A stretch of 15,151 nt of DNA. Source: Dehalococcoidia bacterium (GTDB lineage: Bacteria; Chloroflexota; Dehalococcoidia; UBA2979). This document shows, piece after piece, positions 7,036 through 13,798 of this stretch. The stretch covers positions 1 to 15,151 of the forward strand of contig SCTU01000270.1 of the NCBI GenBank assembly GCA_004297315.1, given 5' to 3'. The position numbers were made by a program, and so were the translations under genes. The notes beneath the pieces were generated by a model, which saw only the letters and a list, made by a program, of their open reading frames with translations, was not told where the DNA came from and made no database searches. The stretch's first letter is position 1, and every line of letters begins with the position of its first letter.

Positions 7036-7326
7036 GTGATCCTCGACATCGAGGTCTTGCCGCGCCCGGTCGGGACGCCTGAGAGCGAGTACGCCCACGT
7101 GGAGGCCGCGATCGCGGTCATCCAGCGCTCTGGGCTGCACCACGAGGTCCATGCGCTGGGCACCACGGTCGAGGGCGACCCCGCGGCGATCTGGGACCTC
7201 GCGCGCCGCATCCACGAGGCGACGCTCGCGTCCGGCGCCGAGGGCGTCGTCACCGTCGCCAAGTTCCAGCAGAGCCGCACCGACAACCCGCCGACGATGG
7301 CCTCGCTGACCGCGAAGTTCCGCTAG
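7036..7326 (+). CDS. MTH1187-family (DUF77) thiamine-binding protein
   Basis: This 96-residue protein matches the MTH1187/YkoF-like family throughout: LDIEVLPRPVGT at the start, IQRSGLHHEVHALGTTVEG in the middle and GAEGVVTVAKFQQSRT near the end. Members form ferredoxin-like beta-alpha-beta dimers or tetramers that bind thiamine or its hydroxymethylpyrimidine part in the cytosol. It is the first gene after the TPP riboswitch and lies seven bases before the permease. Start GTG 7036 is fixed by the Shine-Dalgarno GAGGTGGG at 7023-7030. Its role may be to buffer or deliver thiamine or its precursor after uptake; this is inferred from the family and operon. Confidence 0.9.
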   Translation: MILDIEVLPRPVGTPESEYAHVEAAIAVIQRSGLHHEVHALGTTVEGDPAAIWDLARRIHEATLASGAEGVVTVAKFQQSRTDNPPTMASLTAKFR

Positions 7327-7333
7327 GCCCTCG

Positions 7334-8137
7334 ATGGACCGCGTGATGCCGGCGCTGCGCCGTCGCGCCCGAGACTACCTGCCCGCGGTGGCATTGCTCC
7401 TGGCGCTGATTGCCGCCTGGGAGGCCGTGGTGCGCGTGCTCGACGTCGCGCCGTACCTCGTGCCCGCCCCCAGCCGGATCGGACGCGCCTTCCTCGAGGT
7501 ACGCGGGACGCTGCCGGGCCACCTGCGCACCACGACGGCCGAGGCGGCGGCCGGGCTCGCGCTCTCAGCGGCGCTCGGCGCCGCCTGCGCGGCGCTGCTG
7601 GCGTGGTCCACGCCGGTGCGACGCGCCGTCTATCCGCTGCTCGTCATCTCGCAGAACGTCCCGCTCGTCGTGATCGCGCCGCTGCTCGTCGTGTGGTTCG
7701 GCTTCGGCATGCTCCCGAAGGTGCTCGTCGTCACGCTGATGGGCTTCTTCCCGATCGTGGTCGCGACGACGGACGGGCTGCTCCGTGCCGACCGCGACCT
7801 CGTCGAGCTCGCCCGCTCATACGGCGCGCGCCGCCGGCAGGTGCTGCGCGAGGTGCTCGTCCCCTCTGCCGTCCCCGCGTTCTTCGCCGGGCTGCAGATC
7901 AGCGCCGCGTATGCCGTCCTCGGCGCGGTGATCGCGGAGTGGGTCGGCGCGAGCAGCGGGCTCGGATTGTTCATCACGCGGTCGCAGACGGCGTTCCGCG
8001 TGGACCGAGTGTTCGTCGCGGTGGCCGTGATCGCCGCGCTCAGCATTGCCTCGTTCAGCGCTGTCCACCTGGCGGCGCGGCTGGCGATGCCTTGGCAGCA
8101 CGTCGCCCGGGGAGGCGCGCAGGAGGAGGTCCGATGA
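7334..8137 (+). CDS. thiX: ABC transporter permease, thiamine-precursor uptake (ThiX-like)
   Basis: A 267-residue inner-membrane permease of the nitrate/sulfonate/taurine (SsuC/TauC-like) type, with about six membrane segments. The EAA loop that contacts the ATPase is visible as VELARSYGARRRQVLREVLV followed by PSAVPAFFAGLQIS. It should form the channel for a thiamine precursor, most likely hydroxymethylpyrimidine or formylaminopyrimidine, together with the next two gene products. The substrate is inferred from the TPP riboswitch, the thiamine-binding first gene and the THI5/NMT1-type binding protein. No Shine-Dalgarno is visible before ATG 7334, so translation is probably coupled to the preceding stop seven bases upstream. 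The stop overlaps the start of the binding-protein gene. Confidence 0.88.
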   Translation: MDRVMPALRRRARDYLPAVALLLALIAAWEAVVRVLDVAPYLVPAPSRIGRAFLEVRGTLPGHLRTTTAEAAAGLALSAALGAACAALLAWSTPVRRAVYPLLVISQNVPLVVIAPLLVVWFGFGMLPKVLVVTLMGFFPIVVATTDGLLRADRDLVELARSYGARRRQVLREVLVPSAVPAFFAGLQISAAYAVLGAVIAEWVGASSGLGLFITRSQTAFRVDRVFVAVAVIAALSIASFSAVHLAARLAMPWQHVARGGAQEEVR

Positions 8138-9153
8138 TGGGTCGAAAGCATGTGGCGCGGACGGCCGCCGTGGTCCTCGCGGCCGTCGCCGCGCTCGCAC
8201 TCATGGCGTCGTGCAGTGTGAAGAAGGAAGAGTCCGCGGGCGGGCTGACGCCGGTCACGCTGATGCTGAACTGGACGCCGAACAACCACCATGCGGGCAT
8301 CTACGCCGCGCTCCAGAACGGCTGGTACAAGGAAGCAGGCATCGACCTGAAAATCGTGGAGCCGGCCACCGCCGGGGCCGACCAGGTGGTCGCCTCGGGC
8401 GGCGCGGACTTCGGCATCTCACAGGCTGAGTCGCTTCTGCCGGCGCGCGCCGCGGGGGCGCCCGTCGTCTCGATCGCGACCCTGCTGCCACACAACGACT
8501 CCTCGTTCTTCGCGCTCACGTCGAGCGGCATCAAGCGCCCGAAGGACTTCGAGGGCAAGACCTACGGCGGCTATGGCGGGCCACTGGAGACCGAGTTGCT
8601 ATCGACCCTGGTGAAATGCGACGGCGGCGACCCCACGAAGGTGAAGCAGGTCGAGGTCGGCAACATCGACTACCTGCCCGGCATGGAGCAGAAGCGCTTC
8701 GACTTCGTGTGGGTGTTCGAGGGCTGGGACGTGCTCCGCAGCCGAGAGGTAGAGCACAAGGACGTGACGTCCGTGAAGTTCAGCGACTGGGAGAAGTGCG
8801 TCCCGGACTGGTACACGCCGGTCATCATCACTAGTGAGAAGACAATCAAGGAGCGCCCCGACCTGGTGCGGAAGTTCTTGAAGGCGACGGCCCGCGGCTA
8901 CGACCTGGCGATCGAGAAGCCGGACGAGGCCGCCGCGCTGCTGCTGAAGTCCGCGCCGGAACTGGACAAGAGCCTCGTCACCGCGAGCGCGAAGTACCAC
9001 GCGCCGAGGTACGCGGCGAAAGGGAAGGCCTGGGGCGTGCAGGATGCGAAGGTCTGGACCGATTTCGCGGCGTTCCTGCGCAAGTCCGGGTTGCTCGAGA
9101 AGGACGTGCCCGCGAGCGCGGCCTTCACGAATGACTTCCTGCCGAAGAAGTAG
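8134..9153 (+). CDS. thiY: ABC transporter substrate-binding lipoprotein, NMT1/THI5-like (ThiY-like)
   Basis: A 339-residue lipoprotein with lipobox LMASC (Cys27). The mature start LMLNWTPNNHHAGIYAALQN and the following GWYKEAGIDLKIVEP are typical of the THI5/NMT1 binding-protein family, which captures pyrimidine precursors of thiamine outside the membrane. The motif GGYGGPLE lies in the ligand-cleft region. Two adjacent ATG codons (8134 and 8137) are possible; the first overlaps the permease stop by four bases, and the second lies six bases after a full AGGAGGT (8124-8130), which would be ideal spacing. The strong Shine-Dalgarno inside the operon suggests this binding protein is made in excess of the permease and ATPase, as is normal for such transporters. 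Confidence 0.9.
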   Translation: MMGRKHVARTAAVVLAAVAALALMASCSVKKEESAGGLTPVTLMLNWTPNNHHAGIYAALQNGWYKEAGIDLKIVEPATAGADQVVASGGADFGISQAESLLPARAAGAPVVSIATLLPHNDSSFFALTSSGIKRPKDFEGKTYGGYGGPLETELLSTLVKCDGGDPTKVKQVEVGNIDYLPGMEQKRFDFVWVFEGWDVLRSREVEHKDVTSVKFSDWEKCVPDWYTPVIITSEKTIKERPDLVRKFLKATARGYDLAIEKPDEAAALLLKSAPELDKSLVTASAKYHAPRYAAKGKAWGVQDAKVWTDFAAFLRKSGLLEKDVPASAAFTNDFLPKK

Positions 9154-9180
9154 CGGAACTCGGCCCCGCAGCAGGTGAGC

Positions 9181-9942
9181 ATGACGCCGGACGGACGCGC
9201 GATCGAGGTGCGCGGCGTCTCGCTCACCTACGCGGGGCGCCCCCCCGTCGGCGCGCTCGAACACGTCGACCTCGCGGTCGCACGAGGCGAGTTCGCGGCG
9301 CTGCTCGGGCCGTCCGGCTGCGGGAAGAGCACGCTGCTCCGCGCCGTCGCCGGCCTCGTGCGCCCCACCGCGGGTGAGGCGCACGCGAAGAGCGTCGCCT
9401 ACATGCCGCAGCGCGACCTGCTGCTGCCGTGGCGTCGGGTGCTGGGGAACGCCATCTTCGCCGCCGGCCTCGCGGGCGTACCTCCCGCCGAGGCGAAGCG
9501 ACGCGCCGAGGCGCTCCTACCGCGCTTCGGCCTCGATGGGTTCGAGCGGGCGTGGCCGGCGCAACTGTCGGGGGGGATGCGGCAACGGCTCGCGTTGCTA
9601 CGGACGTTCCTCGCGCCGCGCGAGACGCTGCTGCTGGACGAGCCATTTGGCGCGCTGGACGCGATCACGCGCCACCAGATGCAGCGATGGCTCCAGGACG
9701 TCCTCGAAGTCGAACCCCGGACCGTGCTCCTGGTCACGCATGACATCGAGGAGGCGTTGATCCTGGCGGACACGGTCTACGTCATGTCCGCGCGTCCCGG
9801 ACGGATCGTCGCGCGGGTGCCCGTCCCGCTCGCCCGCCCGCGCGACGCCGCCACGGTCACCTCGCCGGAGTTCACCGCGCTCAAGGCGCAACTCCTGGCA
9901 CGCCTCGACGCCGACGCCACCTCCGGCATGGCTGAAATCTGA
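9181..9942 (+). CDS. thiZ: ABC transporter ATP-binding protein (ThiZ-like)
   Basis: A 253-residue ATPase with a complete nucleotide-binding domain: Walker A GPSGCGKST (about 43-51), Q-loop MPQRDLLLPW, signature LSGGMRQR (from about 129), Walker B LLLDEPFGALD (from about 150) and H-loop LVTHDIEEAL. It is closest to the SsuB/TauB/ThiZ group that energises nitrate/sulfonate/thiamine-precursor importers. It follows the binding-protein gene by 27 bases and closes the operon. ATG 9181 is preferred, with AGGTG at 9173-9177; GTG 9175 is in frame and possible. Confidence 0.92.
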   Translation: MTPDGRAIEVRGVSLTYAGRPPVGALEHVDLAVARGEFAALLGPSGCGKSTLLRAVAGLVRPTAGEAHAKSVAYMPQRDLLLPWRRVLGNAIFAAGLAGVPPAEAKRRAEALLPRFGLDGFERAWPAQLSGGMRQRLALLRTFLAPRETLLLDEPFGALDAITRHQMQRWLQDVLEVEPRTVLLVTHDIEEALILADTVYVMSARPGRIVARVPVPLARPRDAATVTSPEFTALKAQLLARLDADATSGMAEI

Positions 9943-9955
9943 CGCGGAAGCGTCG

Positions 9956-9964
9956 GATAGCCTC
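9956..9964 (+). promoter_or_regulatory. candidate -10 region before the YqgE/AlgH gene
   Basis: GATAGCCTC here is identical to the nine bases at 6803-6811, which form the -10 of the thiamine promoter candidate. TAGCCT (9958-9963) fits the -10 pattern TANNNT and would give a leader of about 25 bases before ATG 9994. No convincing -35 is seen, so this is tentative. Confidence 0.35.
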
Positions 9965-9993
9965 CTCAGGCATGGCTGGGCGATGATGCGGGG

Positions 9994-10560
9994 ATGGCGA
10001 AGGATCGACCGTCCCTCAAGGGCCGCCTGCTGGTGGCGACCCCGCTGCTGACCGACCCGAATTTCGCGGGGACGGTGGTCTACCTCTGCCGCCACGATGC
10101 CGAGGGCGCGTTTGGCGTCATCCTCAACCGCCCGCTCGATACCGAGGCGATCGAGATCGTGCCGGAGTGGGCAGGGCGCTGTGCCCCGCCCTCGTTGCTG
10201 TTCGACGGCGGCCCGGTGCGCCGCACGAGCGCCCTCGCGCTCGGCCTCGACCTCGATGCGGCGCTCAACCCCACGACCGGCTGGACGGCCGTGCAGGGGC
10301 CAGTCGGCATGGTGAACCTGCACGCCGAGCCCGCGTCGCTCTCGCCCACCATCGAGTACGTGCGGTTGTTCGCGGGCTCGTCCGGCTGGGACTCGGAACA
10401 GCTCGACCGCGAGATCCGCGAGGACGCGTGGTTCGTGGTGCGAAGCCGCGCGGCCGACATCTTCACGCCCGAACCGCAGACGCTGTGGCGCGAGGTGCTG
10501 CGCCGACACCCTCGCTACGCCCTCTACGCCTTCTTCGGCTCTGACAGCTCGCAAAACTAG
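9994..10560 (+). CDS. YqgE/AlgH family protein (UPF0301)
   Basis: A 188-residue protein, the usual family length. It opens with LKGRLLVATPLLTDPNF and continues with TVVYLCRHDAEGAFGVILNRPL, both hallmarks of the YqgE/AlgH (DUF179) family, and carries LFDGGPV in the middle. Family members are small cytosolic alpha/beta proteins; AlgH was linked to alginate regulation in Pseudomonas, but the biochemical role is not established, and nothing in this context adds one. It is a single gene between the thiamine operon and the cobalamin riboswitch. The Shine-Dalgarno is poor (GGGG directly before the ATG). Confidence 0.93.
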   Translation: MAKDRPSLKGRLLVATPLLTDPNFAGTVVYLCRHDAEGAFGVILNRPLDTEAIEIVPEWAGRCAPPSLLFDGGPVRRTSALALGLDLDAALNPTTGWTAVQGPVGMVNLHAEPASLSPTIEYVRLFAGSSGWDSEQLDREIREDAWFVVRSRAADIFTPEPQTLWREVLRRHPRYALYAFFGSDSSQN

Positions 10561-10595
10561 CGCGCCGTCGCTCGCACTCAACTGCTCGACTGCCG

Positions 10596-10700
10596 TAGAG
10601 TGCTCACCACGTGGCCCCGGGGAAGTCGGTGCGAATCCGACGCTGTCCCGCAACTGTGACCCTCCGTCGAGGGAAGTCAGAGCACCGGCCCGCGTTTTTC
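10596..10700 (+). promoter_or_regulatory. cobalamin (B12) riboswitch aptamer, compact form
   Basis: The B12 box core is clear: GTCGG-loop-CCGAC (10625-10641) followed by GCTGTCCCGCAACTGTGA, then GTCAGAGCACCGGCC (10676-10690). GTGCTC (10600-10605) pairs with GAGCAC (10680-10685). The peripheral arm is reduced to one short hairpin, CCCTC/GAGGG (10660-10673), where many cobalamin aptamers have a longer set of helices. It lies directly upstream of a BtuF-type B12-binding lipoprotein, as expected for repression of B12 uptake when cobalamin is plentiful. The outer limits are approximate. Confidence 0.93.
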
Positions 10701-10761
10701 TTGTCGACCTGCGAGGCACAGGCGACGGCAAGGGTGGCGCGCCGCGTCCCACCGAGCCCTC

Positions 10762-10791
10762 GTGCACCTCGCGCTGATGCCGGAGGTGCAC
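10762..10791 (+). promoter_or_regulatory. ribosome-binding-site masking hairpin of the cobalamin riboswitch (P13-like)
   Basis: GTGCACCTC (10762-10770) is a perfect nine-base complement of GAGGTGCAC (10783-10791) with a 12-base loop. The 3' arm covers nearly all of GGAGGTG (10782-10788), the Shine-Dalgarno of btuF, and ends two bases before the ATG at 10793. In known cobalamin riboswitches of the translational type a loop-loop contact between aptamer L5 and this hairpin (L13) stabilises the closed state. Here GCGA in L5 (10631-10634) could pair with TCGC (10769-10772), but that overlaps the top two stem bases, so the contact is uncertain. Confidence 0.8.
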
Positions 10792-10792
10792 C

Positions 10793-11782
10793 ATGGTCCG
10801 ACGCTCTGCATTCTTCCTGTGGCTTGTGCCCGCGCTTGCCGCCGCGATGCTCACCGGGTGCGGCGGCACGAAGGCTCCCGCGCCAGTATCGGACGTCTCC
10901 GCCACGGCGACGTCGACGATATCGGCTGCACCTACCGCGACACCGACGTCAACGTTCCCGGTGACCGCGAAAGATCAGGACGGGCGGCCGGTGACCGTCG
11001 CGGCGCAGCCGAAGGCAATCATCTCTTTCTCGCCCGGCGTCACTGAGATCCTCTTCGCGATCGGCGCCGGCCCGCAGGTGATCGCGGCCGACCAGTTCTC
11101 CGACTTCCCCGCGGAGGCGAAGGCGCTGAAGACGCGCGTGAAGTACACCAACCCTGACGTCGAAAGCGCCCTCGCGCTCAACCCGGACCTCGTCGTCATG
11201 TCGCGTGCGCAACGCACCTCGGTCGAGCGGTTCCGCAGCGCGGGACTGCCGGTGTTCTACGCGCCGGAGCCAGACTCCCTCGATGCGGTGGTCGAAAGCG
11301 TCCGCATGTGGGGACAATTGACCGGACATCCGGCCGAGGCGGAACGCCTCGCCGCCGACATGCGAGCACGCATCGAGGCGACGAAGGCGAAGGTCGCTGG
11401 CGTGACGGAAGGCCCGCGCGCCTACTACGAGTTGAGCGACTCGATGTTCTCGGTGGGCGACCAGTCGTTCATCGGGGCGATGCTCACGCTACTCAAGGCG
11501 AAGAACGTGGCGACCGGGGCCACGACGGCGTTCCCGCAGTTGACGGCCGAGGCGGTGATCTCCCGTGACCCGCAGGTAATCTTCCTCGCGGACGCGGGTC
11601 CGAGCGCGGGCGGGCAGAGCCTGGAGACGCTGAAGAAGCGCCCCGGCTGGACCTCGATCAGCGCGGTGAAAGAGGGCAAGGTCTATCCGGTGAACCAGGA
11701 CCTCGGAAACCGGCCGGGGCCGCGGATCGTACTGGGGCTGGAGGAACTCGGACGCCTGCTCTATCCCGAATTGTTCCGGTAG
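10793..11782 (+). CDS. btuF: BtuF-like cobalamin-binding ABC transporter lipoprotein
   Basis: A 329-residue class III (helical backbone) binding protein. The signal peptide ends in lipobox LTGC (Cys23), followed by a Thr/Ala/Pro-rich linker to about residue 55. The family core begins VTAKDQDGRPVTVAAQPKAI and continues with SFSPGVTEILFAIG, then NPDVESALALNPDLVV and the C-terminal lobe ending at ELGRLLYPELF. The family covers B12 (BtuF), haem and siderophore binding proteins; the cobalamin riboswitch directly upstream makes corrinoid the best call. No BtuC permease or BtuD ATPase lies next to it: the following gene is convergent. Its partners must be encoded elsewhere, or it feeds a shared transporter. 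Start ATG 10793 is fixed by GGAGGTG four bases upstream. Confidence 0.88.
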   Translation: MVRRSAFFLWLVPALAAAMLTGCGGTKAPAPVSDVSATATSTISAAPTATPTSTFPVTAKDQDGRPVTVAAQPKAIISFSPGVTEILFAIGAGPQVIAADQFSDFPAEAKALKTRVKYTNPDVESALALNPDLVVMSRAQRTSVERFRSAGLPVFYAPEPDSLDAVVESVRMWGQLTGHPAEAERLAADMRARIEATKAKVAGVTEGPRAYYELSDSMFSVGDQSFIGAMLTLLKAKNVATGATTAFPQLTAEAVISRDPQVIFLADAGPSAGGQSLETLKKRPGWTSISAVKEGKVYPVNQDLGNRPGPRIVLGLEELGRLLYPELFR

Positions 11783-11785
11783 GAG

Positions 11786-11971
11786 TCAACGCCCACGGCG
11801 GAAGAGGCTGCCGAACGCCATCCCGAGGATCGCGCCGACGAGCGCTCCGAACATCGGCATAAGGAGGACCGAGGCGACGTTGCCGCCTTCGCCCACCAAC
11901 TGGCTGACGCCGAAGACGAGCCCCGCGCAGGCGCCCGCGAAGAGGCCAATCGTGACGGGGGATTGTTGCAT
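11786..11971 (-). CDS. small two-span membrane protein (61 aa), function unknown
   Basis: A 61-residue protein with two hydrophobic segments, about residues 6-26 and 32-57, rich in Gly and Ala, ending in a basic tail (RRGR). This is a coherent two-helix hairpin membrane protein; the Gly spacing would allow close helix packing. I do not recognise a named family. The gene is convergent with btuF, with three bases between the stops. There is no Shine-Dalgarno of note, but TAGACT sits six bases before the ATG on this strand, a -10 position that would give leaderless mRNA. An overlapping frame (11761-11949) gives an Arg/Ser-rich peptide and is less likely. Confidence 0.6.
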   Translation of the reverse strand: MQQSPVTIGLFAGACAGLVFGVSQLVGEGGNVASVLLMPMFGALVGAILGMAFGSLFRRGR

Positions 11972-11973
11972 CA

Positions 11974-11986
11974 GCCTAGTCTAGGC
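11974..11986. repeat. palindrome over the small membrane gene start region
   Basis: GCCTAG, one base, CTAGGC: a perfect 6+1+6 palindrome immediately upstream of the ATG at 11971. The minus-strand reading contains TAGACT, a possible -10 hexamer. It may be an operator overlapping a promoter, or simply coincidence. Confidence 0.4.
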
Positions 11987-12091
11987 CGTCCCCCTCCGCG
12001 GGCGCATCGGTGCGCGCGGATGCGCGCAGACCCGGAAACCGGCATCATCGCGTGAAGCCCGCGCGATTGGCATGGGCGGAGGGGATCGACC

Positions 12092-13369
12092 GTGCTCTCT
12101 GCGCGCGCCGCAATCTTCATCGCCCTTGCGGGGGTAGTGCCCGGGGTAGCGCTCTGGGCCTCCGGGGCGCACATCGGCACCGTGCCGGACACGGCCTTGT
12201 TCGGGCTCGCCATCGTCTCGTCGGCGTTCCTGCTCGCGTGGGCGGCTGAGGCGTCCGAGACGGAAATCGCGCAGGGACTGGCCGTCGCGTTCGTCGCGCT
12301 GATTGCCGTGCTGCCGGAATACGCAGTGAGCATGTCGTTTGCCTGGAAGGCCGGACAGGACCCCGCTTACGCGCCCTTCGCAGTGGCGAACATGACCGGC
12401 GCCAACCGCCTGCTCATCGGTGCCGCCTGGCCGTTGATCTTCTTCCTCTTCTGGCTCAAGAACCGAGGGCACATCCTCCGCCTCGAGCGCTCCTACAGCA
12501 TCGACGTGATCGCGCTCGGTATGGCGACGCTGTGGTCGTTCACGCTGATGGCACGGGGCTCAATCACGCTCATCGACACGGTGATCTTCGCGGCGATCTT
12601 CGTCGGCTATGTGAGCATCATCATGCGGGCGCCGTCCGAGGAACCGGAACTCCTGGGCCCCGCGAGGGTCATCGGCGGGATGCGCCGCGGGCCACGCCGC
12701 TGGGCGATCACCGGGCTGTTCCTCGTGTCGGCCGTCAGCATCCTGGCCTGTGCCGAGCCGTTCGCTGAAGGCCTGATCCACAGCGGGACCACCCTCGGGA
12801 TCGACGAGTTCACGCTCGTGCAGTGGCTGGCGCCATTCGCGTCGGAGGCGCCGGAGTTCCTCGTCGCAAGCATCCTCGCCTGGCGCGGCCGCGCTGGCGT
12901 GGCAATGGGTGCGCTGCTCTCCTCCAAGGTGAACCAGTGGACGCTCTTGATCGGCGGCCTGCCGCTGGTCTACGCGATTTCGAGCGGCAGCCTGCACCCG
13001 CTTCCCCTCGACAGCCGCGAGGTCGAGGAGTTGTACCTGACGGCGGCTCAGTCCGCGTTCGCCGTGGCTGTCCTGGTCAGTCTCAGCCTGGCCGGGCGCG
13101 AGGCGGTCCTGCTGCTTGCCGTGTTCGCGGTGCAGTTCGTCCTCTCCGCTGTCGAGGTGCCGCTTCCATTCACGGTCCTCGGCGAGAGCACGCTGACATC
13201 CTCGGACGTGCGTTGGACGGCGGGCACGATCTACCTCGTGATGGCCGTGTACACGCTGGCGAAGGAGCGAGGCGAGATCATGCACCTCTTGCGCAGCGCC
13301 CGGAAGACCGCGCGCGACCCGGGGGCCGCGCACGAGGAGGATGCGGAACTCCACTCGCCCGTCGCGTAG
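12092..13369 (+). CDS. sodium/calcium exchanger family (CaCA-type) cation antiporter
   Basis: A 425-residue membrane protein with roughly ten hydrophobic segments and two internal alpha-repeats. Repeat one carries AVLPEYAVS (Glu76) and ANMTGANRLLIG; repeat two carries ASEAPEFLVAS (Glu252, Glu255) and SSKVNQWTLLIG. The paired acidic residues and the G/N-rich stretches match the Na_Ca_ex fold, in which a cation is exchanged for Na+ or H+. The usual GSN motif of repeat two is replaced by SSKVN, placing Lys279 close to the expected ion site, so ion choice cannot be assumed to be calcium. A short charged tail (about residues 393-425) is probably cytosolic. GTG 12092 is chosen because GGAGGGG lies about eight bases upstream. 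Confidence 0.82.
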   Translation: MLSARAAIFIALAGVVPGVALWASGAHIGTVPDTALFGLAIVSSAFLLAWAAEASETEIAQGLAVAFVALIAVLPEYAVSMSFAWKAGQDPAYAPFAVANMTGANRLLIGAAWPLIFFLFWLKNRGHILRLERSYSIDVIALGMATLWSFTLMARGSITLIDTVIFAAIFVGYVSIIMRAPSEEPELLGPARVIGGMRRGPRRWAITGLFLVSAVSILACAEPFAEGLIHSGTTLGIDEFTLVQWLAPFASEAPEFLVASILAWRGRAGVAMGALLSSKVNQWTLLIGGLPLVYAISSGSLHPLPLDSREVEELYLTAAQSAFAVAVLVSLSLAGREAVLLLAVFAVQFVLSAVEVPLPFTVLGESTLTSSDVRWTAGTIYLVMAVYTLAKERGEIMHLLRSARKTARDPGAAHEEDAELHSPVA

Positions 13370-13385
13370 CGGCGGCGAGCCCGTC

Positions 13386-13402
13386 GTGCGCTAGGCGCGC
13401 AC
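13386..13402. terminator. hairpin between the convergent antiporter and stress-protein genes
   Basis: GTGCGC (13386-13391) and GCGCAC (13397-13402) form a six-base stem with a five-base loop, overlapping the stop codon of the stress-protein gene. It could act as a two-way terminator stem for the facing genes, but no T-run follows on either strand, so termination is uncertain. Confidence 0.35.
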
Positions 13403-13798
13403 CACCAGCACCGGAAGCGTCGTGTCATGGAGGACCTGCTGGGTCACCGAGCCCAGTACGCCGCGCAGGCCGGCAGCGCGCCGGCTCGCAATCACGATGA
13501 TGTCGGCGTGGAGACGGGCCGCCTCCTGCAGCAGCCGGTCGGGCACTTCCTCGCCGTGCTCCAGGACAATGATGTGCTGCCCCGCCCCATCCGCGTGCGC
13601 AGTCATCTCGGTGCGCGCGCGTTCGGACACGATGGCCATCGCCTCATGCCGCGAGGGCGCTTCCACGTCGGCCGCGTCCAGGAGCGGGTTCAGGACGTGG
13701 ACCAGGTCGATCTGGCCGCCGGCGCCTGCGAGCGCCCGCGCCTGCCGGAGCGCGGCCCGAGCGCCGTCCGACCCGTCCCATGCCACGAGGAATCGCAT
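13391..13798 (-). CDS. universal stress protein (UspA family)
   Basis: A 135-residue single-domain Usp protein. It starts MRFLVAWDGSDGARAALRQA, has HVLNPL after strand two and ends with ASRRAAGLRGVLGSVTQQVL then LPVLVVRA, the usual ATP-loop and last strand. Members are cytosolic dimers, often ATP-binding, that rise under stress; the specific role varies. The nucleotide motif is imperfect: the first Gly of the G-x2-G-x9-GS pattern appears to be Arg, so ATP binding is not certain. ATG 13798 is chosen because GGAGGTG lies four bases upstream, although the frame is open farther. It is convergent with the antiporter and divergent from the radical SAM gene. Confidence 0.92.
   Translation of the reverse strand: MRFLVAWDGSDGARAALRQARALAGAGGQIDLVHVLNPLLDAADVEAPSRHEAMAIVSERARTEMTAHADGAGQHIIVLEHGEEVPDRLLQEAARLHADIIVIASRRAAGLRGVLGSVTQQVLHDTTLPVLVVRA

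Noticed and set aside
10596..10601. TAGAGT as a -10 element for the B12 leader
   Set aside because: The aptamer pairing begins at 10600, so transcription must start upstream of this hexamer.
10694..10701. T-run after the cobalamin aptamer as a Rho-independent terminator
   Set aside because: The stretch TTTTTC follows the aptamer closing sequence directly, and I find no stable separate stem immediately before it; the masking hairpin farther down explains control better.
9598..10905. Long minus-strand frame across ThiZ, YqgE and the cobalamin riboswitch
   Set aside because: It runs through two real genes and a structured RNA leader; no recognisable domain.
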